A stretch of 64,000 nucleotides of DNA from JAYODW01 sp038116745 (GTDB lineage: Bacteria > Pseudomonadota > Gammaproteobacteria > Ga0077536), in contig JAYODW010000027.1 of the NCBI GenBank assembly GCA_038116745.1, positions 1 through 64,000 of the forward strand, written 5' to 3'. This document shows positions 33,958 through 42,768 of the stretch, one piece after another. A program made the position numbers and the translations under genes. A model generated the notes under the pieces. The model made no database searches. It saw nothing but the letters and a program-made list of their open reading frames with translations, and was not told where the DNA came from. Within the stretch, counting starts at the first letter, position 1. Each line of letters starts with the position of its first letter.

Positions 33958-34983
33958 TTACCCGCAGTGGGGTAGCACCTGTTCGGCGAACAGGCGCAAA
34001 GATTGCTCGAACTTCGCGGTCGGGATCCCGGGCAGCTGCATGCGGCAGATCACCTCGCTTGGTGCCAGATCTTCTTTGAGCACGGCCATGCCTTCGCGCA
34101 CGCTGGCCGGGTCGCCAACGATGTAGCGCGAGGCGAACGTGCGGAAGTCGACCTGCTTTTCGTCACTGATGAGCTCGCCCTGATCATTTCTGAGCTCGCG
34201 CTCGCCCTGCGCTGATTTGCGACCATAGAGACCAAACAGATGCTCGATGGCCGGTCCCGCCAGCGCTTCCGCTTCCGTCAGGGTCGGCGCGACGAAGACC
34301 TCGCGGATGATAGGACGCTCACGGGTTTCGAATCCGACCGCCGCCGCCGCGCTGTCGTAACGCGCATAGTGCGCCTTGAGTTCGTCGTTGGTATGCCGCG
34401 GCGAGGCGGTGACCGGACAGCGACGGGCGGCGGCGCGCTGCAGCAGTCGTGGACCCGAGACGCCGTACCAGAGCGGGATGTGCTCCTGCACCGGACGCGG
34501 CACGATCCGGGTGGGCGGGATCGCGTAGAAGCGGCCCTGATGCTCAAGGACCGGGTCTCGCCAGGAGGCTTCAAGGATGTCGAGCATTTCTTCGGCGCGG
34601 GCGAAACGCTCGGCATGTGGCACCCGGTAGGCGGTGAATTCTTCTGAGACGTAACCCGGCGAAACGCCGAGCGTCAGGCGCCCGTCGCACAGGTTATCCA
34701 GCGTCGCGACATCCTCGACCAGGCGCAGCGGTTCATACAGCGGCAGCAGCAGGACATTGGTGACCAGGCGCATGCGACGGGTCAGGCCGGCAGCGTAGGC
34801 CAGCACCGTGAGCGGGCTCGGTGCCCAGCCGTTGTCCTGGAGGTGATGCTCGGTGGTGTGAAACGCGTCGAATCCGAGCGTCTCTGCCAGCGGCAGCAGC
34901 TTGTCCATTTCGCGGAACGTATCGCGCTGAGTGATGGGGCTACCTGGCGGCACGATGAAGCTGTACATGAGACCAAAACGCAT
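33958..34983 (-). CDS. luciferase-like (LLM class) flavin-dependent oxidoreductase
   Basis: 341 aa from ATG 34983 (MRFGLMYSFIVPPGS); longer upstream starts are unsupported. AFHTTEHHLQDNGWAPSP, RMRLVTNVLLLPLYEP, LTLGVSPGYVSEEF mark the family. It is divergent from the split carboxylase operon with about 107 bases between starts, so a shared control region is likely. It may act on the same pathway as the operon, which is only a context guess. Confidence 0.86.
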   Translation of the reverse strand: MRFGLMYSFIVPPGSPITQRDTFREMDKLLPLAETLGFDAFHTTEHHLQDNGWAPSPLTVLAYAAGLTRRMRLVTNVLLLPLYEPLRLVEDVATLDNLCDGRLTLGVSPGYVSEEFTAYRVPHAERFARAEEMLDILEASWRDPVLEHQGRFYAIPPTRIVPRPVQEHIPLWYGVSGPRLLQRAAARRCPVTASPRHTNDELKAHYARYDSAAAAVGFETRERPIIREVFVAPTLTEAEALAGPAIEHLFGLYGRKSAQGERELRNDQGELISDEKQVDFRTFASRYIVGDPASVREGMAVLKEDLAPSEVICRMQLPGIPTAKFEQSLRLFAEQVLPHCG

Positions 34984-35090
34984 CGCCTGCTTCTCCTGGG
35001 GGTGCTTGAGCCGCGGGATTGTAAACCTGAGAATTGTCCGGGCTGTCGGCCGCGTCGACAGCATCCCCAGCGCAGCTTCAGGAGTTTTTC

Positions 35091-35333
35091 ATGAGTGCAA
35101 TTGAGGTCGTTTCACCCCTGCCGGGAACTTTCTACCGCCGGCCCGCCCCCGACAGCCCGCCGTTCAAGGAGGACGGAGCCGCAGTGGCGGTAGGTGACGT
35201 CATCGGGCTGGTCGAGGTCATGAAAAACTTCCATGAGGTGCAGTCGGAGGTGGCGGGCGCGGCGATCCATTTCAAGGTCGATGACGCTGATGCGGTAATG
35301 GCCGGGCAGGTTCTGGCGCTGGTCGACCCGTGA
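35091..35333 (+). CDS. biotin carboxyl carrier protein
   Basis: 80 aa, with CAGGAG upstream of ATG 35091. A biotinyl domain fold: SPLPGTFYRRPAPD start, VGDVIGLVEVMKNFHEV with the biotin-accepting K45, and AGQVLALVD end. The acceptor motif is VMKNF rather than the common AMKM. Half the length of AccB because the Ala/Pro-rich N-terminus is absent. Its stop overlaps the next start by four bases (GTGA). First gene of a four-gene carboxylase operon. Confidence 0.87.
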   Translation: MSAIEVVSPLPGTFYRRPAPDSPPFKEDGAAVAVGDVIGLVEVMKNFHEVQSEVAGAAIHFKVDDADAVMAGQVLALVDP

Positions 35334-36694
35334 GTCTGAGACGGGTTTTTGTTGCCAACCGCGGCGAAATAGCAGTCCGCATTAATCGCGCCTGCCGAGC
35401 GCTCGGTTGCGAGGTCGTGCAGGCCGCCAGCGCTGCTGACCTGGATTCTCTGGCCGCCCGTCTCGCTGACAAGGTGGTGGATGTCGGTCCACCGCCCGCC
35501 GCCAAGTCCTATCTGGACATCGAGGGCATGGTTGCTGCTGCGAAAGAGAGCGGCTGTGACGCAGTGCATCCGGGTTACGGTTTTCTGGCGGAGAACGGGG
35601 CTTTTGCTGATGCCGTCGAGGCTGCCGGTCTGTGCTTTGTGGGGCCTTCCGGTGACGCCATCCGGCAGCTCGGTGACAAGGTCGAGGCGCGCCGCATCGC
35701 GGCCGCTGCCGGCGTGCCGCTGGTTCCCGGAAGTGACGGGCGCATAGACGATCCGCAGGCGGCGGCCGAGGTGGCTGCGGCTATTGGCTATCCGGTGATG
35801 ATTAAAGCGGCCGCCGGCGGTGGCGGGCGCGGGATCCGGGTGGCCGAGGATGCTGCAGATTTTGAACGTCTGTTTCCGCAGGCGTCAGCCGAGGCGCGGG
35901 CGGCCTTCGGCGACGGCGGGCTGTATCTCGAGAAAGTCATTACGCGGGCGCGGCATGTCGAAGTGCAGATTCTCGGGGACGGCCGCAATTTTGTGCACTG
36001 CTTCGAGCGCGAGTGCTCGCTACAGCGGCGGCGCCAGAAGGTGTGGGAAGAAGCGCCGGCTCTTGGTCTGCCGGATGCCGTGCGTGAGGCGATGTGTCAG
36101 AGCGCGGTGGACCTGGCAGCGTCGGTGGCTTACTGCGGGGCGGGTACCGTGGAGTATCTCTACGACGCCGATGCGCAGCGCTTTTATTTCATCGAGGTAA
36201 ACACCCGCATTCAGGTAGAACATCCGGTGACCGAAATGGTGACCGGGATTGACCTGGTCGAGGCGATGCTGCGCATCGCGGGCGGCGAGGACCTGCCCTG
36301 GACGCAGGATGCGATCGTCTGCCGCGGTCACGCGATCGAATGCCGCATCAACGCCGAGGACCCGGCGCGCAACTTCCTGCCAGGTCCCGGACGCGTTACC
36401 GGTCTTGAGGTGCCCACCGGCGAGGGGATCCGTTTCGATACCCTGCTTTACGAAGGTTATGAAGTTCCCCCGTTTTACGATTCGCTGCTCGGAAAGCTGG
36501 TTGTTCATGGCGACGATCGCCAGGCCTGCCTGGCGCGTCTCGGCGCGGCCCTCGCAGGCTTGCGGATCGAGGGAATACCGACAACGGTAGCGTTGCACCA
36601 GGCGCTCGCCGCGGAGCCCGCCGTGTTGCGGGCCGACACGCATACCCGCTTTCTTGAACCGTGGCTCGCGCAGCAGTTCGCGACCCGGGCCTGA
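35330..36694 (+). CDS. biotin carboxylase subunit
   Basis: 454 aa, GTG start inside the stop of the carrier gene. ATP-grasp biotin carboxylase: RRVFVANRGEIAVRINRA, ATP-binding KAAAGGGGRGIRV, EKVITRARHVEVQILGDG, and the catalytic loop FIEVNTRIQVEHPVTE. Transfers carboxyl from bicarbonate to biotin with ATP. Resembles AccC, but the operon has no AccA/AccD-type carboxyltransferase; the downstream subunits belong to the urea carboxylase/oxoprolinase type. Confidence 0.92.
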   Translation: MSLRRVFVANRGEIAVRINRACRALGCEVVQAASAADLDSLAARLADKVVDVGPPPAAKSYLDIEGMVAAAKESGCDAVHPGYGFLAENGAFADAVEAAGLCFVGPSGDAIRQLGDKVEARRIAAAAGVPLVPGSDGRIDDPQAAAEVAAAIGYPVMIKAAAGGGGRGIRVAEDAADFERLFPQASAEARAAFGDGGLYLEKVITRARHVEVQILGDGRNFVHCFERECSLQRRRQKVWEEAPALGLPDAVREAMCQSAVDLAASVAYCGAGTVEYLYDADAQRFYFIEVNTRIQVEHPVTEMVTGIDLVEAMLRIAGGEDLPWTQDAIVCRGHAIECRINAEDPARNFLPGPGRVTGLEVPTGEGIRFDTLLYEGYEVPPFYDSLLGKLVVHGDDRQACLARLGAALAGLRIEGIPTTVALHQALAAEPAVLRADTHTRFLEPWLAQQFATRA

Positions 36695-36712
36695 CCAGGA
36701 GACAGACCAGCA

Positions 36713-37582
36713 ATGAGCAGTCGATTCAGTTTCGGCGGTGATGAGCACCTTTTCGCCGAGTGCGATGAAGAGATGTCTTTCACCGGTTTCTTCAAAAGCC
36801 TGATGGTGATGCGGGCGCTGCGCGACTCCGAGCTGCCCGGCGTCAGCGAGATCGCCGGCGGCAACGCGTCCTACCAGCTGCGTTTCGACCCTGACGTGAT
36901 CAGGCCGGAGGATCTGCTGCGCGAAGTGCGTGCGCTAGACGAAGCCGCCGAGGGAGCCACGGCGTCTTTCGATACCCGCATCGTCGAGATCCCGGTGTAT
37001 TACAACGACCCGTGGACGCACGAGACGATGATGCGCTTCCGTGACCGGCATCAGGATCCCGGCGCGACCGATCTCGAGTACGCGGCGCGCATCAATAACT
37101 TCGCGACCGTCGAGGACTTCATCGCCGCACACCACGGGTCGCCGTGGTTCGTGACCATGGTCGGGTTTGTCTGCGGTGTGGCCTGGTATTACCAGATGGT
37201 CGGTCGTGAGCGTCAGCTGCAGGCGCCGAAATACGTCCGGCCGCGCACTGATACACCGCGGCACACCATCGGCTACGGCGGTTGCTTCACCTGTATCTAC
37301 GCAGTGCGCGGCGCCGGCGGCTACCAGATGTTCGGTATCACACCGATGCCGATCTTCGAGCCTGACGGCAAGGTCAACTACCTGCGGGAGGAGATGGTGC
37401 TGTCACGGGCCGGCGACATCATCAAGTTCCGACCCATCGAGCGCGAGGAATACGATGAGATCGAAGCTGCGGTGGCTGCCGATCGCTATGAGCCTCTCAT
37501 CCGTCCGGTGCAGTTTGACCTGGCGGAGTTCGAGAAGGACCACGACGCCTATAACGCCCGCCTGGTGGAGGTGCTGAAATGA
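36713..37582 (+). CDS. PxpB/KipI-type carboxyltransferase subunit 1
   Basis: 289 aa, ATG with AGGAG nearby. Matches allophanate hydrolase subunit 1/PxpB family: FSFGGDEHLFAECDEEM start, then RIVEIPVYYND, LEYAARINNFATVEDFIAAHH, FVCGVAWYYQMVG and YQMFGITPMPIFEPDGKV. It is some 50 residues longer than usual PxpB and its central motif (IGYGGCFTCIYAVRG) departs from the common VPAGSVAIAG. Likely one half of the carboxyltransferase fold. Overlaps the next gene by four bases. Confidence 0.78.
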   Translation: MSSRFSFGGDEHLFAECDEEMSFTGFFKSLMVMRALRDSELPGVSEIAGGNASYQLRFDPDVIRPEDLLREVRALDEAAEGATASFDTRIVEIPVYYNDPWTHETMMRFRDRHQDPGATDLEYAARINNFATVEDFIAAHHGSPWFVTMVGFVCGVAWYYQMVGRERQLQAPKYVRPRTDTPRHTIGYGGCFTCIYAVRGAGGYQMFGITPMPIFEPDGKVNYLREEMVLSRAGDIIKFRPIEREEYDEIEAAVAADRYEPLIRPVQFDLAEFEKDHDAYNARLVEVLK

Positions 37583-38553
37583 TCGAGGTGATCAAATCCG
37601 GAATTTCCACCACCGTGCAGGACCTCGGGCGGCCGGGCTTTTACCACCTCGGTTTCCCTCTCAGCGGCGCGATGGACCGCATGGCGCTGCGCGCGGCCAA
37701 CCTGCTGGTGGGTAATGACGAAGGTGCTGCCTGTCTGGAAGCAACCTTCATGGGGCCGGAGATCCGGTTTCACGACGATGCGCTGATTGCGGTTACCGGT
37801 GCCGAGCTGCCCATCAGAATTGATGGTGAGGAACAGCCTGGCTGGACGTCGCTGGCTGTGGGCAAAGGCCAGGTGCTGTCGTTCGGTTATCTGAAAAAGG
37901 GCGCGCGCGCTTATATCGCTGTGGCGGGTGGCATCGAGGTGCCGCTGGTGCTCGGCAGTCGCTCGACCTATCTGGTCGGCGTGATGGGAGGGCACGAGGG
38001 GCGGGCCCTGGCGCCCGGGGACAGACTGCCGATCGGCGCGGCCGCGGGCGGAGGCGCTGCGCCCGGTCGGGAGGTGCCCGTCGCGCTGCGGCGGGACCCG
38101 GGAATGCCGGTTGAGCTGCGTGTCATGCCCGGCATCTACTGGCATCGAGCGACCGCAGCCTCAGGTGCGCAGTTCTTCGCAGACGAATGGAAAGTTGCGC
38201 CGGAGGCCGACCGCATGGGCTACCGCTTCCGTGGCGGGCAGCCCATCGAGTTTGTGCCGCGCGAGCCACCCTTCGGTGCCGGGGACAATCCGTCCAATAT
38301 CGTCGACGCGCCGTACGCCTACGGCTGTATTCAGATCCCCGGCGGACTGGAGCCCATCGTGCTGCACCGCGACGCGGTTTCAGCCGGCGGTTATTTCACG
38401 CTCGGGGTGGTCATTTCGGCAGATATGGATCTCATCGGCCAGATGCAGCCGAACACGCCCGCGCGTTTCGTCAAAGTAGACATGGACGGGGCCCTGGCGG
38501 CGCGAGCTGAGCGGCGCGGGCTGATGGAGAAGATCCGGGTCGCGCTCGCCTGA
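37579..38553 (+). CDS. PxpC/KipA-type carboxyltransferase subunit 2
   Basis: 324 aa, start overlapping the stop of the previous gene as ATGA. Hallmarks of the KipA/AHS2 family: SGISTTVQDLGRPGFYHLGF, PLSGAMDRMALRAANLLVGN, GARAYIAVAGGIEVPLVLGS, RVMPGIYWHR. In urea carboxylase this module and the KipI-type module form the carboxyltransferase that moves CO2 from biotin to the substrate. Here it is separate. Substrate unknown. Confidence 0.88.
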   Translation: MIEVIKSGISTTVQDLGRPGFYHLGFPLSGAMDRMALRAANLLVGNDEGAACLEATFMGPEIRFHDDALIAVTGAELPIRIDGEEQPGWTSLAVGKGQVLSFGYLKKGARAYIAVAGGIEVPLVLGSRSTYLVGVMGGHEGRALAPGDRLPIGAAAGGGAAPGREVPVALRRDPGMPVELRVMPGIYWHRATAASGAQFFADEWKVAPEADRMGYRFRGGQPIEFVPREPPFGAGDNPSNIVDAPYAYGCIQIPGGLEPIVLHRDAVSAGGYFTLGVVISADMDLIGQMQPNTPARFVKVDMDGALAARAERRGLMEKIRVALA

Positions 38554-38560
38554 GCGACGA

Positions 38561-39469
38561 TCAGCGCGGCCGGCGGGTCAGCAACAGGCTGGCGCACAGT
38601 CCGAGCAGGGCGGCCAGTGCGAGCGCGCCGCGCAGGTCGACGTCCTGTGTACGCGGGCGTCCCAGGGCGGCGTTCTTCAGGCGCCGCGCCAGTTGTTCGG
38701 GACCGGTGAGACGGAGATATCCGAGCCCGGTCGTGGTGGCCAGGCCCTCGAGGTAGGGTTCGCGCAACATCGACATGTGCTCGGTGCCGATGACTGGCGG
38801 CAGACCGGCGCGCTTACGCTGGTCGGCCGTAAAGGTGTCGATGTGCAGTACATCACGCGCGCGCCAGAAGCCACGCTGCTCGCCTTCCTCGTTGAACTTG
38901 GGGATGGGTGCCAGCTCATTACCCCCCACCCCGACGATCACGCCACCGATCTCGCCAGCCGTGCCGTCAAAGCGCGGCGGTACGTCCGCATTCAGTGGCG
39001 GAGACTCGTGACCGTCGCTCACGAACACCAGCCGACTGTCGTCGTCCATGGCCCGCAGCAGCTCGATGCTTTTGAACAGCCCCTTGGCCACTTCGCTGCG
39101 CGCTTCCCAGGTCATGCGCCAGTCGACGTTACCGATCAGGGTTTTGAGCTCGCTGAAATTGGCGCAGACCTCGACCGGCTTGAGCAGTAGAAACGCGCGG
39201 TGCCCCGTGAACAGCGCAAGACCCACCTCGGTGCCGCAGTCAAAGGCGGGGAGCGCATCGCGCACGCTCTGTTTGGCAAATTCCAGGCGCGATACGCCTT
39301 CTTCCTGTCCGGGTACATCTTCGACGTTCATGCTCTGGCTGATATCAAACACGAAGACGTAGCGATGGACCGGGCGCTGCAGGCTTATCTGCGGGCCGGT
39401 AAACGCGGCTGCCAGGATCAGGCAGGCACCGACCAGCAACAGGAGCTGCGTGCGACGCGCCGGATTCAG
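38561..39469 (-). CDS. mxaL: MxaL-like von Willebrand A membrane protein
   Basis: 302 aa if started at CTG 39469, which overlaps the mxaK-like stop as CTGA and gives a proper N-terminus (NPARRTQLLLLVGACLIL); TTG 39439 is the next standard start and would lose the positive flank. MIDAS motif DISQS lies near residue 42, so a metal-binding VWA domain faces the periplasm, with a C-terminal membrane helix (LALAALLGLCASLLLTRRPR). Position in the cluster matches MxaL, needed for methanol dehydrogenase assembly/Ca2+ insertion. Confidence 0.75.
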   Translation of the reverse strand: MNPARRTQLLLLVGACLILAAAFTGPQISLQRPVHRYVFVFDISQSMNVEDVPGQEEGVSRLEFAKQSVRDALPAFDCGTEVGLALFTGHRAFLLLKPVEVCANFSELKTLIGNVDWRMTWEARSEVAKGLFKSIELLRAMDDDSRLVFVSDGHESPPLNADVPPRFDGTAGEIGGVIVGVGGNELAPIPKFNEEGEQRGFWRARDVLHIDTFTADQRKRAGLPPVIGTEHMSMLREPYLEGLATTTGLGYLRLTGPEQLARRLKNAALGRPRTQDVDLRGALALAALLGLCASLLLTRRPR

Positions 39470-40011
39470 GGCAGGTTCCCTTCCGGATCAGCCGTGCTCA
39501 GGGTGCGCAGCGTGCGACGCAGGCCCTCGATTTCCGGCGGCTTCTGGTCGACGAAGTCGGGTGCCAGGCGCAGGGTGTACTCGAGGTTATAGCGCGCGTT
39601 CCAGTGTTGCGGCTCAGCGGACAGGGCCGCGCGGAAGCTGCCTTTCGCCAGCTCGAGCAGCGGCAGTACCCGGTCGCGGTCCTGCGTCGCGTCCAAGCTG
39701 AGCGCCTGTTCAAGGTAGCTGTTGCCGATGTTGTAGGAGCTCGATGCACGCAGGGCAGGGTCGGATGCGCGTTCAAGGTCGCCATAGAGCAGGCGGGCCT
39801 GCGGATAGTCCTGCGCCTGCTGCGCCCGATAGGCCGATACGAACGCGCCGCGCGCGCCGGGCAGCTGCGCTGCAGTCACGTAATCCTCGGCAGAGAGAGC
39901 CTGGTTGTAGCGCGCGATTGTGGCTGCCAGGTGCAGCTCAAATCCCAGGCCGCCGAGGCCGATCAGGGCCGCAAGGCCGAGCACGCTGTTAAAACGCGGC
40001 TTCAGCGCCAT
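39466..40011 (-). CDS. mxaK: MxaK-like protein with TPR-type helices
   Basis: 181 aa from ATG 40011, overlapping mxaC by ten bases. One N-terminal membrane helix (NSVLGLAALIGLGGLGFEL), then helical repeats (ARLLYGDLERASDPALRASSSYNIGN, SFRAALSAEPQHWNARYNLEYTLRL) resembling TPRs. MxaK is required with MxaA, MxaC and MxaL for active methanol dehydrogenase in methylotrophs. Assignment rests mainly on gene order and length. Confidence 0.72.
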   Translation of the reverse strand: MALKPRFNSVLGLAALIGLGGLGFELHLAATIARYNQALSAEDYVTAAQLPGARGAFVSAYRAQQAQDYPQARLLYGDLERASDPALRASSSYNIGNSYLEQALSLDATQDRDRVLPLLELAKGSFRAALSAEPQHWNARYNLEYTLRLAPDFVDQKPPEIEGLRRTLRTLSTADPEGNLP

Positions 40012-41003
40012 GCCTGTTTCTCCAACAGGCGTGCCGCCAGCAACAGCCCCAGCAGCGGCAGCGCCACGGCCAGACACCAGCCGCGCAGGTCACGCCGCGG
40101 AATGATGTCCTGATATCGGATCGGCAGATTCTGCAGCGCGTTGACCTCGGCAATAGCGTCCTCCAGCGCTGCCGGGTCTTCTGCCGAAAAAGCGCGGTAC
40201 GGCAGCCCGGTCTCGGTGAAGAACTTATGCACGATCTGCTCCGGCGCCACCTGCGCCGCCGTGCTGCTGTCCATGTCCGCGTACAGGCCTGGCGCGAAAC
40301 GGGCGCGCAGGTAGAGCCAGTAGAGCGTGACCCGGTGCTTCTCCAGCAGGTACTTGATGCGATCCTGTACCCGGTTGCTGAGCTGGGCCGCGCCGTCAGA
40401 CACCAGGATAACGATGCGCGAGCCGGTGAAAGGTTTGCCTTCGAAGAACTCCAGCGAGCGGATCAGTCCATGGCCAAGGTCGGTTGAGGCCAGACCGCGC
40501 TCGATGCTGCCGGCGGCAATCGCCGCCTGGATGACGTCCTGCTTTTCGGTCAGCGGCAGCACCGGGATCGGATTACCGCTGAACAGAAACAGGGCGAACA
40601 TATCCTGCGGGCGCTGCGCCGCGTACTGCCCCAGGAGCCGTCGAGCAACCTGTCCTTTCGAAGTGAACGTTCCCCAGACCCCGGCCCGCGAAGCGTGCTC
40701 GTTCCCCGTAGCGAAGAGATTGTCCATGCTGCCGCTGCTGTCGAGCAGCAGCACCGTATGTGCGCCCTGGCCGATCCGCTCGACAAGCTGCTCGGCGCGG
40801 TAGAGCCCCGCGGCGGCCAGCACCAGCGTCACGATGCACAGCGCGCCCAGAACGCGCAGCGCGGCGTCGATCAAGCTGGACAGACTGTCCGGCGGCAAGA
40901 GAGCCAGGCTCGAACCGGCCAGCAGGGTCTGCCCGTGACGCAGAAACGGCAGTGCGGCCAACGGTAACAGGAGCAGGAGGACGGGGCTGGTGAAACCGAA
41001 CAT
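40002..41003 (-). CDS. mxaC: MxaC-like von Willebrand A membrane protein
   Basis: 333 aa. Two N-terminal membrane helices (about 6-20 and 45-65), then a VWA domain with complete MIDAS DSSGS at residues 88-92 and a C-terminal helix (CLAVALPLLGLLLAARLL). It binds a divalent cation in the periplasmic domain. The start shares one base with the stop of mxaA. In methylotrophs MxaC works with MxaA, K and L on calcium insertion into MDH. Confidence 0.8.
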   Translation of the reverse strand: MFGFTSPVLLLLLPLAALPFLRHGQTLLAGSSLALLPPDSLSSLIDAALRVLGALCIVTLVLAAAGLYRAEQLVERIGQGAHTVLLLDSSGSMDNLFATGNEHASRAGVWGTFTSKGQVARRLLGQYAAQRPQDMFALFLFSGNPIPVLPLTEKQDVIQAAIAAGSIERGLASTDLGHGLIRSLEFFEGKPFTGSRIVILVSDGAAQLSNRVQDRIKYLLEKHRVTLYWLYLRARFAPGLYADMDSSTAAQVAPEQIVHKFFTETGLPYRAFSAEDPAALEDAIAEVNALQNLPIRYQDIIPRRDLRGWCLAVALPLLGLLLAARLLEKQAWR

Positions 41004-41932
41004 CAGCCTGTGCCCCGTTCAAGATCCCGGCAGCGACGGCACAGGGTCTCCAGCGCGCCGATTTCAGCCCGCTCGGCGGCAGCCTGGTCATAGAAAAAGC
41101 GTCGCGAGGCTGAGAAAAAGTGTTCGATCGGCTCGCGTTCAGATACGAAGCGCGCATGTTCGGTAAAAAAACGTTCCAGTGATTCCATGAACACCGTACG
41201 CCCCGCGGTGAGGTTGAATGCGGCGTGGACCACGCGCAGGGCGTTCTCATAATCGCTGGCGCGTGTCCCGGCACGCAGTCGGCGCAGCTGTTTACAGGCG
41301 CGTCGGAAGGGGCGCACCGCGCTCGGGGTAAACAGGTCGAAGTTGAGCTGCGCCAGCGCGAGCAGAGCGCCGGCCAGCAGGAGCCCCCAGCCCAGCGCGC
41401 GCGTCGGCTCAAACGTTCGGGGTTGTGGCCGGTCGTTCGGCTGGGGCTCGGCGTCGGACTGCGACAGCAGTGGAAGCAGGTTGACCCGGGCGGCGGGCAC
41501 CAGGATCTGACCGGTGTTGCCATTGGGCTCGTGGTAGAGCAGGTTTTCGTGGGACACGGGGACGTCAGTGATCCCCGGGTCGAAGTTGGTGACCTGATAG
41601 CGGAACGCGATGGTATAGGTCGTGGTTCGCGGTCCGTGCACGACACTGATCTGCGGCTCGCGCCGCTCCAGCCAGAAGTTGGCCGGGGGCGGTGCGGTAG
41701 GGACAGTCGGGTCGAGCGTGTAGGGCAGCTGCAGCGCCAGCGTCACATCGCGCTCGACGATATCGCCAAGCACATAACCAAACGGTCGCGGCTGGGTGAT
41801 GTTGAGCTCGGCGACGACCGGTGACTGCGCCTGCAGCGGAACGACCGGGGATGCCAACAGCACTGCCAGCAGCGCACAGCAGATCGCGCGCGAAGCGCAC
41901 CTGTACACCACTCCGGGGAGACGCTCAGCCAT
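41003..41932 (-). CDS. mxaA: MxaA-like membrane protein
   Basis: 309 aa from ATG 41932, overlapping the previous stop by eight bases. Signal peptide (AICCALLAVLLASPVVPLQAQ), a periplasmic beta-rich part, one membrane helix near 170-190 (ALGWGLLLAGALLALAQLNF) and a cytoplasmic tail with many Arg/Phe. Position and architecture fit MxaA. Without gene context this would be hypothetical. Confidence 0.65.
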   Translation of the reverse strand: MAERLPGVVYRCASRAICCALLAVLLASPVVPLQAQSPVVAELNITQPRPFGYVLGDIVERDVTLALQLPYTLDPTVPTAPPPANFWLERREPQISVVHGPRTTTYTIAFRYQVTNFDPGITDVPVSHENLLYHEPNGNTGQILVPAARVNLLPLLSQSDAEPQPNDRPQPRTFEPTRALGWGLLLAGALLALAQLNFDLFTPSAVRPFRRACKQLRRLRAGTRASDYENALRVVHAAFNLTAGRTVFMESLERFFTEHARFVSEREPIEHFFSASRRFFYDQAAAERAEIGALETLCRRCRDLERGTG

Positions 41933-42767
41933 AGAAGTAGCGCGTAATGGCATCGGCGTCGAAGCCGTCCTCGAATATCAGGGGGGGGCGTCCCAGACGC
42001 GAGAATGTCTCGAACAGCCTTTCGCGACGTTCGGAGTAACGCTGCGCGATGCGGCGGCGCAGGGCAGGGCGCACAAACAGCAGGCGGCTGCGCCGGGTTT
42101 CCGGATCCATGACGCGCGCCAGCCCGTAGCCTCCGGGGCCGTTGATCTCGCGGCGGTCCCAGAGCAGCACCGGCACAACGTCGTGGTAGCGCAGCGTCCC
42201 CATGACGTCCTCGATCAGCTCGGTGCTGCAGTGAAAATCGGAGATCAGAAAAACCAGTGACCGGCGGGTGCCGATAAGGTCTGCGGCACGGAGCAGGCCG
42301 TCGCTGTGACGGCCGCGGGGTTCGAAATTCCGCAGGCGATCGGCGAGTTCCAGACCCGCCCCGCGGTTCAGCGTTGGCCGTTGAAACAGCTCTTCCAGCG
42401 GCTGCTCAGCGCAGCCCACGAAGCCGAAGCTGTCTCCGGTACGGTAGGCCGAATACGCCAGACAGGCCACCAGCCGGGCCAGTACCTGCATTTTCGGGGA
42501 AGCACCGACGAAGCCCATAGAGGCTGACAGGTCGGCTATGACATGAACCGGGATCGCGCTGGTCTGCTGGTACACCCGCACCTGGATCTGGCCGAACGGG
42601 TCACGCAGGCTCGCGCGCAGATCAAAGCGCCGCGGGTCGGGGGCGTCCACCAACGACGCGTGGTGGTGGAAGTCGAGGCCGCCGCCCTGCTGCAGGCTGG
42701 CATGATGTCCGGGGTAGTTCCCGGTGTTGCGCCAGGCCACTTTGTAATGCGCTTCCTCCAGCTGCAT
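41925..42767 (-). CDS. mxaS: MxaS-like DUF58 protein
   Basis: 280 aa from ATG 42767, one base after the mxaR stop. DUF58/VWA-type core: SAIPVHVIADLSASMGF provides a partial MIDAS (DLSAS), followed by SLVFLISDFHC and VVPVLLWDRREI. It pairs with MoxR ATPases in many genomes. Cytoplasmic. Its stop lies within mxaA start, indicating coupled translation. Confidence 0.8.
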   Translation of the reverse strand: MQLEEAHYKVAWRNTGNYPGHHASLQQGGGLDFHHHASLVDAPDPRRFDLRASLRDPFGQIQVRVYQQTSAIPVHVIADLSASMGFVGASPKMQVLARLVACLAYSAYRTGDSFGFVGCAEQPLEELFQRPTLNRGAGLELADRLRNFEPRGRHSDGLLRAADLIGTRRSLVFLISDFHCSTELIEDVMGTLRYHDVVPVLLWDRREINGPGGYGLARVMDPETRRSRLLFVRPALRRRIAQRYSERRERLFETFSRLGRPPLIFEDGFDADAITRYFYG

Positions 42768-42768
42768 G

